DNA from: Prevotella sp.
Lineage (GTDB): Bacteria; Bacteroidota; Bacteroidia; Bacteroidales; Bacteroidaceae
Direction of reading: 5' to 3'
NCBI GenBank assembly: GCA_017400455.1
Contig: JAFPTC010000026.1
Coordinates: 1-64,000 of the forward strand
DNA: 64,000 nucleotides
This document shows positions 35,200 through 43,574 of this stretch, piece by piece (the first letter of the stretch is position 1; the number at the start of each line of letters is the position of its first letter). Position numbers and translations under genes: made by a program. Under the pieces are notes generated by a model, which was not told the DNA's origin, searched no databases, and was given only the letters and a program-made list of their open reading frames with translations.

Positions 35200-35231
35200 T
35201 TTGTCGTTTCAGTAAAAAAACATTATCTTTG
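35200..35231 (+). promoter_or_regulatory. Full Bacteroidota promoter for the TRL-like lipoprotein
   Basis: TTTG at 35200-35203 and TATCTTTG at 35224-35231 with 20 bp between them, the best full match to the TTTG-N19-21-TAnnTTTG consensus in the window. Confidence 0.75.
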
Positions 35232-35285
35232 CATTTGATTTCGCATGAAGTCAATAAACAATTAACCCAAAAAAACAAAAACAAG

Positions 35286-35585
35286 ATGAAAAAGCAATTC
35301 GTAAAGCTGGCTGCCGTAGCAGCTTTTGCAGTGTTCTCGTTGAGCAGTTGCATGACCATCAACAGTGGTGCCGCCATAGCCGAGAAGGGTCCTGTGGGCC
35401 AGAAGGTGGGCGAAGCCGAGTCGACCTACTTCCTGGGTCTGTGGAGCTCGAAGGGCGAGCAGAACAACCTGAAGCAGGCTGCCGAGAACGGTGGCATCAA
35501 GAAGGTGTCGCAGGTGGAGTATATCGACCGGAGCATCCTGCTTGGCCTCTTCATCAAGCACACCACTCGCGTGTACGGCGAATAA
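35286..35585 (+). CDS. TRL-like small lipoprotein
   Basis: A 99-residue lipoprotein starting at MKKQFVKLAAVAAFAV with lipobox SLSSC. The mature part (GPVGQKVGEAESTYFLGLWSS then NGGIKKVSQVEYIDRSILLGLF) matches the TRL-like (tRNA-associated locus) family as I know it: small envelope proteins with no known biochemical role. The start is supported by the strong promoter 55 bp upstream, and the gene ends in a clear terminator. It stands alone as one transcription unit, so strong expression of a small envelope protein is likely. Confidence 0.82.
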   Translation: MKKQFVKLAAVAAFAVFSLSSCMTINSGAAIAEKGPVGQKVGEAESTYFLGLWSSKGEQNNLKQAAENGGIKKVSQVEYIDRSILLGLFIKHTTRVYGE

Positions 35586-35596
35586 CAACACGTCAC

Positions 35597-35642
35597 GAAT
35601 CGGAGCAGACCGCCACACAGGGCCTGCTCCGATTCTTTTTTT
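35597..35642 (+). terminator. Rho-independent terminator after the TRL-like gene
   Basis: A 12-bp perfect stem GAATCGGAGCAG (35597-35608) and CTGCTCCGATTC (35624-35635) with a 15-nt loop, followed by a T-run to 35642. Confidence 0.88.
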
Positions 35643-35651
35643 CAGCGCACC

Positions 35652-36632
35652 ATGACCAAGGAAGAGTTGCAGCAGGAACTACAGCGCATGCGCGACGCCG
35701 GTTGGCAGCCCATGCTCTGCGACACGGCCGTGAAGGTGGTCGACGTGCCCGTGCTGGCCGGCTATCCGGCCGAGTCGGGCGACCAGGCTGACGAGAAGTA
35801 TGTGATGCTGCCCCGCGAGCTGGTGGGCCGCCACCCCGTGTTCCTCATCGAGGCCGAAGGCGACTCGATGAAGGGTGTGGGCATTGTGGCGGGCGACATG
35901 CTGGAGGTGCAGATGGAGACGGGCGTGGTCGATGGCGACATTGTGGTGGCCGAGGTGAACGGCGGCTTCACTGTAAAGACGTTCTACACCGACGGCGAGG
36001 GGCTGCAGTGGCTCATTCCTGAGAACAGCGACTACGACGCCATTCTCCTCAGCGGCAACCAGTGGCGCATTGTGGGCAAGGTCATTGGCGTGCGCAAGGG
36101 CACGCCGCGTTCGTCGTTCAGCAGTTGCGAGAAAACCGTGATGCGTACCCGCCAGAAAAACGACCGTAACGGTCATGCTGGCCCGGAGCACCCACGCCCA
36201 CAGGCCGAGGAGCTGCCCAACCTGGTGTTCAGGCAGTTTCATCAGCGGCGGCGCGTTGACTATGCTGCCGTAAGGAAGCAGGTGGAACGCGTGGTGGTGA
36301 TGCAGATGAAGCGCCACTACGAATGGTACGCCGTGTACCGGGTGATGATGGATTTGAAGTTGCTGGACGAGCTGAAGCTGACGCGGTTTGCCCGCCAGAT
36401 GGAGCTGTGGTTTCCCGACGTGGCCATCAGCTGCGACAGCGAGTCGCTGGGCGTCTATGCCACTGGCCACACCGGCAAGGCCTTCTCGCTGTGGAGTTCC
36501 GAGGCTTTCCGCCAGGACATGCGCAAGGGGCAGTCGATGACGGGCTTCATCACCCTATACCACCGCTGCGAGGAGCTGCGAGCCGCCTTGTTCCCACTGC
36601 CCGTGGTGGAGCTGGGGCTGCCTATTCTCTAA
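35652..36632 (+). CDS. S24 (LexA/UmuD-type) peptidase fused to an unknown C-terminal domain
   Basis: A 326-residue protein. Residues about 30-150 are an S24 autoprotease domain: the catalytic Ser is S72 in AEGDSMKGVGI and the Lys is K109 in GGFTVKTFY, with IVAGDMLEVQ between them. There is no N-terminal LexA winged helix. Residues about 185-326 form a separate, mostly helical domain (RRVDYAAVRKQVERVVVM, FARQMELWFPDVAISC) that I do not recognise. No umuC partner is adjacent. It may be a damage-responsive self-cleaving regulator, but the target is unknown. Its end overlaps the convergent gene by 11 bp. The start lies 9 bp after the TRL terminator, so its promoter is not obvious. Confidence 0.78.
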   Translation: MTKEELQQELQRMRDAGWQPMLCDTAVKVVDVPVLAGYPAESGDQADEKYVMLPRELVGRHPVFLIEAEGDSMKGVGIVAGDMLEVQMETGVVDGDIVVAEVNGGFTVKTFYTDGEGLQWLIPENSDYDAILLSGNQWRIVGKVIGVRKGTPRSSFSSCEKTVMRTRQKNDRNGHAGPEHPRPQAEELPNLVFRQFHQRRRVDYAAVRKQVERVVVMQMKRHYEWYAVYRVMMDLKLLDELKLTRFARQMELWFPDVAISCDSESLGVYATGHTGKAFSLWSSEAFRQDMRKGQSMTGFITLYHRCEELRAALFPLPVVELGLPIL

Positions 36633-38610
36633 AGTTTGATTCTTTGGCCAGCCGGGCCGTTTGCTCGGCGGTCACGTTTGAGTAGAACACGATGTGACGC
36701 TCATCTATCAGCTCGCCCTGCTTGTAGTGGCGGGGCTGGTCGTCGTAGCTGGTGAAGAGCAGCGAGGTGAGCACCGAGTTGTTGTTGCGCGGCTGGTCGA
36801 CCATCATCTGCTTGTGGCCGCTGACCACCACGCCCACCAGGTCGTCGATGTTCACATAGCCCGGCCCGAAATGATAGCGTCGGTGGGTGCTGGTCAGCTC
36901 GTCCTCGCTGATGGCCAGCAAGCCGCCCTTCTCCTTGAGAATGGTGACGTCCTTACGCGCACGTACATTATCTTTATATATGAGGGCGTTGCCCGCCGTG
37001 GAATGGAGCGTGAAGTGGAGGTCAAGGGTGGAGTCGTTGCACAGCAGATGGCCCTCCACCGTCCACTCCTCGCCGTCGGTCGTGATCCGAGGCTCGGCGG
37101 CAGGCACGGCGTTGGTCTTGCGGCCTTCCACCTCGTACCACCCAATGAGATTGCCCGTGTTGTTGGCCTTGAAGGGAACGACCAGGTTGGAGCGCCATGG
37201 GACAAGGGGCGAGAGGTGAGGGGCGAAGTAACCGGTGTAGCTCTTCAGGCCCTCGCTCCAGCTGAAGCAGGTGAAATGGTCCTTCGTGGAGGCGCGCACC
37301 ACCTTCTGGCAGGGCAGCAGGCGCGCCTGGGCATGGCGCTGGCGGAAGTTGTCCCAGCTGGTGGGGCGCAGGTCGGCCGTGTTCCACACGTGGTGCATCA
37401 GCCAGGTCATCATCACGCGGTGGGCCTCCACGCCCATGCGGCGGGCACCGATGTCGCTGCGCAGCAGCCACGAGCCGTCGGGGGTGGTGAGCTGGCGGTG
37501 GCGAATCATCTCATAGGCCCGCTGCTCCAGCATCAGCGCATCGGCATCGCGCAGCATGCAGGCCATGGTGCTGTAGCTGGTGAGCTGGTCGTAGAGGAAC
37601 AGGCTCCAGTCGTTGCCATTGGGCATGGCCAGCTCGCCGTCGCTCAAAGCCAGCCACCAGAGGACGCTGTCGCAGACCTCGCGGCAGTTGTGGAGGAGGA
37701 GGGGGGTAGGTGGAGTAGATTTGGTAGGTTTGGTAGGTAAAGTAGGGAGGGATAATAGGAGGGCGGCCTCGCCCAGTTCCTGGATGACCACGTTCTGATA
37801 GCTGGTATGGAAGTAATTGTGGTTCTGAAGGGTGTAGTCAGGATAGAGATTAGCCCCACGGAAAAGCTCGCCCTGGTCGGAGGGATGGGAATAGCAGTTG
37901 GCGGCAAACTCATACATGCGCTGCTGCCACTTGGGTGCCAACTCGTCGTCGGGGAAGAGGGCCAGGGCGGCGGCCAGCACATCCACCTCCCACCCGTTCT
38001 CCTCGGCCTTGGTATCGCCCTCGAAGCCGGTGGGAATGGTGCGCTCCAGCTCGTAGTTGCACTCGGACTTGAGCAACTGGTAGATGTAGTGACGCTGCTG
38101 CTGGGTGAGGCTGTCCCACTGGAACTTGGCGCTATAGGCCACGCTCATGGCCCAGAGAGAACTCTCCCAGGCATGGTCACGCTGGCTGAGGGAGCCCCAG
38201 TAGCGCCCGTCGGAACAGGCCTTCAGGCGGTTGGCCTTGTGGGTGCTGTAGGCGAAGACCAGCGACTGGCGGGCCATCAGCTCCAAGTCTTGCCAGCTGA
38301 CATTGGGCGGGAGCATCACCTTGTCGCGCCCATAACGGCAGAGAAAGGCACACACCATGCTCATGTCAGCATTGGGACGCACGCCGTCCTCGTTGCTGCG
38401 CATGGTGCTGTTGGAACGAAAGGCGCCACAGGCCTCGCCCACGTTGTTAGGCTCCTGGCAAGGCTGGAAGTCGGCCTTCATATAGGTGGTGAAACGCGCC
38501 AGCATCTGAAGGAGCGAGTCCTGCATCTGAGCCTCTGGCAGGAAGGTATCGGCGGCATGAGCCCACAGGGACGCCAGCACAAAAAGCAACAAACATACTT
38601 TTTTCTTCAT
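36622..38610 (-). CDS. Secreted toroid-like protein, possible polysaccharide-active enzyme
   Basis: A 662-residue secreted protein (signal peptide MKKKVCLLLFVLASLWAHAA). The first 400 residues are helix-rich with repeated aromatic motifs (DHAWESSLWAMSVAYSAK, GANLYPDYTLQNHNYFHTSY) as in alpha/alpha-toroid lyases and hydrolases; the last 250 residues are beta-sandwich-like. This layout resembles polysaccharide lyases, but no family signature is recognised, so the enzyme call is weak. Residues about 285-307 are a Pro/Thr/Leu-rich insert encoded by GGTAGGT-type repeats. A TAACTTTG element lies only 4 bp before the ATG. Confidence 0.55.
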   Translation of the reverse strand: MKKKVCLLLFVLASLWAHAADTFLPEAQMQDSLLQMLARFTTYMKADFQPCQEPNNVGEACGAFRSNSTMRSNEDGVRPNADMSMVCAFLCRYGRDKVMLPPNVSWQDLELMARQSLVFAYSTHKANRLKACSDGRYWGSLSQRDHAWESSLWAMSVAYSAKFQWDSLTQQQRHYIYQLLKSECNYELERTIPTGFEGDTKAEENGWEVDVLAAALALFPDDELAPKWQQRMYEFAANCYSHPSDQGELFRGANLYPDYTLQNHNYFHTSYQNVVIQELGEAALLLSLPTLPTKPTKSTPPTPLLLHNCREVCDSVLWWLALSDGELAMPNGNDWSLFLYDQLTSYSTMACMLRDADALMLEQRAYEMIRHRQLTTPDGSWLLRSDIGARRMGVEAHRVMMTWLMHHVWNTADLRPTSWDNFRQRHAQARLLPCQKVVRASTKDHFTCFSWSEGLKSYTGYFAPHLSPLVPWRSNLVVPFKANNTGNLIGWYEVEGRKTNAVPAAEPRITTDGEEWTVEGHLLCNDSTLDLHFTLHSTAGNALIYKDNVRARKDVTILKEKGGLLAISEDELTSTHRRYHFGPGYVNIDDLVGVVVSGHKQMMVDQPRNNNSVLTSLLFTSYDDQPRHYKQGELIDERHIVFYSNVTAEQTARLAKESNFRE
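37690..37745. repeat. In-frame GGTAGGT repeat inside the toroid-like gene
   Basis: Variants of the 7-nt word GGTAGGT on the plus strand; in the gene the codons give Pro-Thr-rich LPTLPTKPTKSTPPTP. The same word in reverse complement (ACCTACC) builds the GldL linker 4 kb away. Confidence 0.75.
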
Positions 38611-38614
38611 GCTG

Positions 38615-38622
38615 CAAAGTTA
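38615..38622 (-). promoter_or_regulatory. -7 element TAACTTTG abutting a start codon
   Basis: Perfect TAnnTTTG on the minus strand with only four bases between it and the ATG at 38610, implying a leaderless transcript. Confidence 0.55.
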
Positions 38623-38707
38623 CGAAGAAGCAGGCAAAAAAGCGAAGAAAAAGCGGTTTTTCTTCCTATAATTTATAATAAAACAGCTGAACCAACGTTA
38701 TTTAAGC

Positions 38708-39646
38708 GTGTTTAGGCAAAATCTGCTGATATTGGCCCTGATGGTTGTGGCCTGCCTGGAGAGCAAGGCACAATACGACCCGTCGTTCAGTCACTACTGG
38801 ACGATGGAAACGTCGTTCAACCCCGCTGCCGTGGGCAAGCAGGACAAAATCAACGTGGCGGCGGCCTACAGCATGGCGCTGGCCGGGTTTACCCACAACC
38901 CGAAGACCATGTATGCCTCGGCCGACATGCCTTTCTACCTGCTGGGGGCCTACCACGGAGCGGGAGTGAGGCTCATCAACGACGAGATAGGCCTGTTCTC
39001 CCACAAGAACCTGGGCTTGCAGTACGCCTACAAGCAGAAGCTCCTGGGCGGCACGCTGAACATCGGCATCCAGGCAGGAATGATCAGCGAGAGCTTCGAC
39101 GGCTCGAAACTGGACCTGAACGACCCTGGCGACCAGGCTTTCTCCACCTCAGAGGTGACGGGAACGGCCGTGGACCTGGGGGCCGGACTCTACTATCAGC
39201 ACCGGTGGTGGTATGTCGGGGCCTCGGTGCAGCACCTCACCGCCCCCACCGTGAATCTGGGCGAAACGAACCAGCTGGAGCTGGACATGACATATTATTT
39301 GACCGCCGGATGCAATATTCGGCTCAGAAATCCGTTCTTATCAATACAGCCATCTGTGCTGGGAAGATCAGACGGCGTGGGCTACAGGGCCGACATAACT
39401 ACCCGCCTGACCTACAGCCATGAGCAGCGGAAGATGTATGCCGGCGTGGGCTACAGTCCCGAGAACTCGGTGACCGTCTTCCTGGGAGGCAACTTCCACG
39501 GCATCATGCTGGGCTACAGCTACGAGGCCTTTACCAACGGCATTGGACTGGGCCATGGCTCCCACGAGCTGTTCGTGGGCTATCAGACCGACATAAACCT
39601 TTTCAAGAAAGGCAGGAACAGACACCAGAGCGTGAGAATATTATAA
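38708..39646 (+). CDS. porP: PorP/SprF-family type IX secretion outer-membrane protein
   Basis: A 312-residue beta-barrel with a signal peptide ending ESKAQ. It starts at GTG (VFRQNLLILALMVV); the next in-frame ATG at 38741 would cut the signal peptide. Family signatures are YDPSFSHYWTMETSFNPAAVGKQDKINVAAAYS near the N-terminus (quoted in part), the repeated aromatic-Gly beta strands, and a C-terminal HELFVGYQTDINLFKK. PorP/SprF proteins sit in the outer membrane and serve gliding or secretion complexes. It is directly followed by gldK, matching the porP-porK-porL-porM-porN order known from Porphyromonas. Confidence 0.9.
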   Translation: MFRQNLLILALMVVACLESKAQYDPSFSHYWTMETSFNPAAVGKQDKINVAAAYSMALAGFTHNPKTMYASADMPFYLLGAYHGAGVRLINDEIGLFSHKNLGLQYAYKQKLLGGTLNIGIQAGMISESFDGSKLDLNDPGDQAFSTSEVTGTAVDLGAGLYYQHRWWYVGASVQHLTAPTVNLGETNQLELDMTYYLTAGCNIRLRNPFLSIQPSVLGRSDGVGYRADITTRLTYSHEQRKMYAGVGYSPENSVTVFLGGNFHGIMLGYSYEAFTNGIGLGHGSHELFVGYQTDINLFKKGRNRHQSVRIL

Positions 39647-39658
39647 CATAACGACTAT

Positions 39659-41140
39659 ATGAAAAAGTATCTGATAATAGGGCTTTGCGCAGCTGCAACG
39701 ATGGTGATGTCATCGTGCTTCGGCGGCAAAGAAACGATGGCTTCGGGCGGCGAACTGACCGGAGCCAGCGGACGCTCGTTCACAGAACCAGCACCCTACG
39801 GCATGGTGCTTATCAAACGAGGGCACCTGAAAATGGGACTGGAGAACAAAGACACGCTATGGGGACGCGAGACTCCCGTGAGAGACATCTCGATAGAGGG
39901 ATTCTGGATGGACGACACGGAAATTACAAACGCCGAGTACAGGCAGTTTGTCAGCTACGTGCGCGACAGCATCATCCGCGAGCGACTGGCCGACCCCAAC
40001 TATGGCGGCGACGAGAGCTACAAGATTGAGGAGGACAAGAACGGCGACCCCATCAAACCCTACCTGAACTGGAAGAAAGCCCTGCCCCGAAAGCCCAACG
40101 AAGACGAGCTGAGGGCAATTGAGAGCGTCTATGTCACCAATCCTGTCACTGGCGAGAAAATGCTGGACTACAGCCAGATGAACTATCGCTACGAGATTTA
40201 CGACTACACCGAGGCCGCCATGCGGCGCAACAGGGTCAACCCCGAGGAGCGAAACCTGAACACCGACAACTGGAACGACCAGAAGCAGGGAGGAATATAC
40301 GACGAGAAGGTCTATATCTCTAAAGACACCGCTTATATAGACGACGAGGGCCGCATCGTGCGCCAGACGCTGAACCGAGAGTACACGGGGCCGTGGGACT
40401 TCCTCAACACGTATATCGTGAACATCTATCCCGACACCACCTGCTGGGTGAACGATTTCCCCAATGCTGACAACGAGATGTATATGCGCAACTATTTCTC
40501 GAACTCGGCGTATAACGACTATCCTGTCGTGGGCGTCACATGGGAACAGGCAAATGCCTTCTGTGCCTGGCGCACGGAATATCTGCTGAAAGGACTGGGA
40601 CCGGCCGCCCGCTTCGTGCAGCGCTACAGACTGCCGACGGAAGCAGAATGGGAGTATGCCGCACGAGGCAAGGAACAGAACGAATTCCCATGGGAGAACG
40701 AGGACGTGGCCAGCGGCAAGGGATGTTTCTTTGCCAACTTCAAGCCCGACGACGGCAACTATACCAAGGACGGCAACCTGATTACCTCGAAGGCCGGCAT
40801 CTATGCAGCCAACTCGAATGGGCTCTATGACATGGCTGGCAACGTGGCCGAGTGGACCAGCACCATCTATACCGAGGCTGGCGTGGACGCCATGAACGAC
40901 ATCAACCCCCAGCTGAAATATAATGCAGCTAAGGAAGATCCATACCGGCTGAAGAAGAAGAGCGTACGCGGAGGATCGTGGAAAGATCCTGAGAGCTATA
41001 TCCGCTCGGCTTGGCGTAGCAACGAATACCAGAACCAGCCGCGCAGCTACATTGGCTTCCGCTGCGTACGCAGTCTGGCCAACACCACCAGCGAAAAGGC
41101 CAAGCCTGCCAAAGTCAGCACAAAGAAACAGCGTCGATAA
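39659..41140 (+). CDS. gldK: GldK/PorK, type IX secretion lipoprotein
   Basis: A 493-residue lipoprotein (lipobox MVMSSC) with a formylglycine-generating-enzyme-like (SUMF1) fold: GMVLIKRGHLKMGLENKDTLWG near the start (in part), IEGFWMDDTEITNAEYRQFV, PVVGVTWEQANAFCAWR, RLPTEAEWEYAARG, and a C-terminal SVRGGSWKDPESYIRSAWR and GFRCVRS. GldK forms the periplasmic ring with GldN beneath the outer membrane. It lies 12 bp after porP and 20 bp before gldL. Confidence 0.95.
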   Translation: MKKYLIIGLCAAATMVMSSCFGGKETMASGGELTGASGRSFTEPAPYGMVLIKRGHLKMGLENKDTLWGRETPVRDISIEGFWMDDTEITNAEYRQFVSYVRDSIIRERLADPNYGGDESYKIEEDKNGDPIKPYLNWKKALPRKPNEDELRAIESVYVTNPVTGEKMLDYSQMNYRYEIYDYTEAAMRRNRVNPEERNLNTDNWNDQKQGGIYDEKVYISKDTAYIDDEGRIVRQTLNREYTGPWDFLNTYIVNIYPDTTCWVNDFPNADNEMYMRNYFSNSAYNDYPVVGVTWEQANAFCAWRTEYLLKGLGPAARFVQRYRLPTEAEWEYAARGKEQNEFPWENEDVASGKGCFFANFKPDDGNYTKDGNLITSKAGIYAANSNGLYDMAGNVAEWTSTIYTEAGVDAMNDINPQLKYNAAKEDPYRLKKKSVRGGSWKDPESYIRSAWRSNEYQNQPRSYIGFRCVRSLANTTSEKAKPAKVSTKKQRR

Positions 41141-41160
41141 CACATGAAAAAAGAATAGCT

Positions 41161-41991
41161 ATGACCAAATACAGCAAATTCAACCCCATCTATCGTCTGC
41201 AGAAATGGCTCGACAGCGTGCCAGGACAGACGTTCATGAACTATGCCTACAGCTGGGGAGCCTCGATCGTCATCCTGGGCGCATTGTTTAAGCTCACCCA
41301 CCTGCCTGGAGCCAACCTGATGCTGTTCCTCGGCATGGGCACCGAGGTGCTGGTGTTCTTCATTGCCGGCTTCGACCGTCCCTTCGACAAGACCGAGGAC
41401 GGCAAGGAGCTGCCCACTCACGTTACTGAAGGAGAAGAACCGGAGCTCGCCAACGTGGCTGGCGCTTCTGTCGCCGGCAGCGTGATGGGCGGAGGCGGCA
41501 CCATCGTCATTGGTGGTGGAGGCGGTTCATCATCACCTACCCCACCTACCGAACCTACCCTACCTACCGAACCTACCACCTCCACCCCAACCTCCACCAT
41601 CATCGGCGGTGTCATTGCCCAGCAGCCTGAGCTGCCCGACATCGATCCCGAGGAGATGGAGGAGGCTACGCAGAACTATGTGGAACAGCTGAAGAACCTC
41701 ACTGAGACGCTGAAGAAAGTCAGTGAGCAGAGCGAGCGCCTGACACGCGACAGCGAGGAGATGGAGAACCTCAACCGCACGCTCACAGGCATCTGCAAGG
41801 TCTACGAGATGCAGCTCAAGGGCGCCAGCCAGCAGATTGGCACCATCGACCAGATTAACGAGCAGTCGAAGCGCATGGCTGATCAGATTGCAGAGTTGAA
41901 CAGAATATACACCCGCATGATTGAGGCCATGACCGTCAACATGCCTTCCCAACCCACCACACCTACCTCAACTACCACACCTACAAGATAA
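41161..41991 (+). CDS. gldL: GldL/PorL, type IX secretion motor subunit
   Basis: A 276-residue inner-membrane protein. Two transmembrane helices lie in the first 70 residues (YAYSWGASIVILGALFKLTHLPGANLML... and FLGMGTEVLVFFIAGF, in part), with the buried Glu of the proton-driven motor in GMGTEVLV. Residues about 122-147 are an unusual Pro/Thr/Ser linker encoded by ACCTACC-type repeats, and the last residues (QPTTPTSTTTPTR) repeat the theme. The C-terminal half is a long coiled coil. GldL with GldM forms the motor that powers secretion and gliding. The stop shares one base with the gldM ATG. Confidence 0.94.
   Translation: MTKYSKFNPIYRLQKWLDSVPGQTFMNYAYSWGASIVILGALFKLTHLPGANLMLFLGMGTEVLVFFIAGFDRPFDKTEDGKELPTHVTEGEEPELANVAGASVAGSVMGGGGTIVIGGGGGSSSPTPPTEPTLPTEPTTSTPTSTIIGGVIAQQPELPDIDPEEMEEATQNYVEQLKNLTETLKKVSEQSERLTRDSEEMENLNRTLTGICKVYEMQLKGASQQIGTIDQINEQSKRMADQIAELNRIYTRMIEAMTVNMPSQPTTPTSTTTPTR
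41530..41600. repeat. In-frame ACCTACC repeat inside gldL
   Basis: About nine variants of ACCTACC or CCTACCC, coding the Pro-Thr-rich linker (residues about 122-147) between the membrane and coiled-coil parts. A shorter copy of the theme lies at the gene end, 41950-41986. Confidence 0.8.
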
Positions 41992-43550
41992 TGGCAATTA
42001 GAAAAAGACCTGTCTCCCCACGCCAGAAGATGATCAACCTCATGTATGTGGTGTTGATGGCCATGCTGGCATTGAACGTCTCGAACGAGGTGCTCAACGG
42101 CTTTGCCATTGTGGAGGAAAGCCTGAACCGCACCACGGCGAACGCTGCGCAGGAGAATCGTGCTATTTACCAAGACTTTGAAGACCAAATGGCTTCCAAC
42201 CCGCAGAAGGTGCGGGAATGGTATGAGAAAGCCATGAAGGTGAAAGAGATGAGCGAAAAGCTCTACTCGCTGGCAACCGAGCTGAAGCTGGCCATCGCCC
42301 AAGAGGCCGACGGCAAGGATGGCAATCCCGCCAACTTGCAGAATAAGGAGGACTTGGAGGCCGCCAACCAGGTGATGCTGGCTCCAGGACGTGGACGCGG
42401 CGAAGAGTTGAAAAAAGCCATTGACAGCTATCGCGAGGGCATATTGGAAATGATTCCCGACACGGCCAAACGCGCCATCGTAGCCAGCGACTTGACCACG
42501 AACGTGCCCAACGGCATCCTGGGCAAGAACTGGCAGGAATATATGTTTGAAGCCATGCCTGCCGTGGCCGCCGTGACACTGCTCTCGAAGTTGCAGAACG
42601 ATGTGCGCAATGCTGAGAAAGAGGTGCTACACACACTGGTACAGAACATCGACGTCAAGGATATTCGCGTGAACGCTCTTGATGCCTTTGTCATTCCCAA
42701 CTCACAAACCATTGTACAGGGTGACCGTTTCTCCGCCCACATCGTCATGGCCGCCATCGACACCACGCAGGTGCCCGAGATTTACATCGGTGGTCAAAAG
42801 GTAGACTTACCAGGCAACGTCTACGAGACGGTAACCTCGCGTACCGGCGACTTCACCCTCTCGGGCTATATCCAGACCATCAATGGCAATGGCGACCCCA
42901 TCCGCCGAGACTTTGAGCAGAAGTATACCGTGGTAGAGCCCAGCGCCACCGTCTCAGCAGACTTGACGCGCATGCTCTATGCCGGCTACGACAACCCCAT
43001 CAGCGTCTCTGTGCCCGGCGTGCCACTCAGCAAGGTTTCAGCCTCGATGACCAACGGAACGCTCACTCCTAACGGACAAGGCAAATACATAGCCCATCCG
43101 TCACAAGTGGGACAGGACGCCGTCATCACCATCACCTCCACCAACACTGGCCGAGCACAAACCATGGGCACATTCGCCTTCCGAGTACGAAAACTGCCCG
43201 ACCCCACGCCATACATTGACGTAAAGGACGAGCAGGGCAATGCCGACCGCTTCAAAGGCGGCAACATGTCAAAGAAGCAGCTGGTAGAGGCAGAGGGAAT
43301 CGGCGCCGCCATCGACGATGGCATCCTCGACATTGGCTTCAGGGTCGTTTCCTTTGAAACGGTGTTCTTCGACAACATGGGCAACGCCGTACCCATCGCC
43401 AGCGACGGTGCGAAGTTCTCCTCCCGCCAGAAAGAGACCTTCCGCAAGCTCACTCGCAATCGCCGTATCTACATATCGCGTGTGGTAGCCATTGGCCCCG
43501 ACGGCATTCAGCGCACGCTGAAGAACTCAACCGAGGTAATCGTAAAGTAG
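41991..43550 (+). CDS. gldM: GldM/PorM, type IX secretion motor subunit
   Basis: A 519-residue protein with one transmembrane helix near the N-terminus (MINLMYVVLMAMLALNV) followed by a large periplasmic region of four domains, including VYETVTSRTGDFTLSGYI and the C-terminal FRVRKLPDPTPYI segments. The N-terminal SPRQKMINLMYVVLMAMLALNVS is the family hallmark (quoted in part). GldM spans the periplasm from the GldL motor to the GldK-GldN ring. It starts at the gldL stop (shared base) and is 24 bp before the gldN start. Confidence 0.95.
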   Translation: MAIRKRPVSPRQKMINLMYVVLMAMLALNVSNEVLNGFAIVEESLNRTTANAAQENRAIYQDFEDQMASNPQKVREWYEKAMKVKEMSEKLYSLATELKLAIAQEADGKDGNPANLQNKEDLEAANQVMLAPGRGRGEELKKAIDSYREGILEMIPDTAKRAIVASDLTTNVPNGILGKNWQEYMFEAMPAVAAVTLLSKLQNDVRNAEKEVLHTLVQNIDVKDIRVNALDAFVIPNSQTIVQGDRFSAHIVMAAIDTTQVPEIYIGGQKVDLPGNVYETVTSRTGDFTLSGYIQTINGNGDPIRRDFEQKYTVVEPSATVSADLTRMLYAGYDNPISVSVPGVPLSKVSASMTNGTLTPNGQGKYIAHPSQVGQDAVITITSTNTGRAQTMGTFAFRVRKLPDPTPYIDVKDEQGNADRFKGGNMSKKQLVEAEGIGAAIDDGILDIGFRVVSFETVFFDNMGNAVPIASDGAKFSSRQKETFRKLTRNRRIYISRVVAIGPDGIQRTLKNSTEVIVK

Positions 43551-43574
43551 CAAGTATTGTTTAATTTAGAAGAT

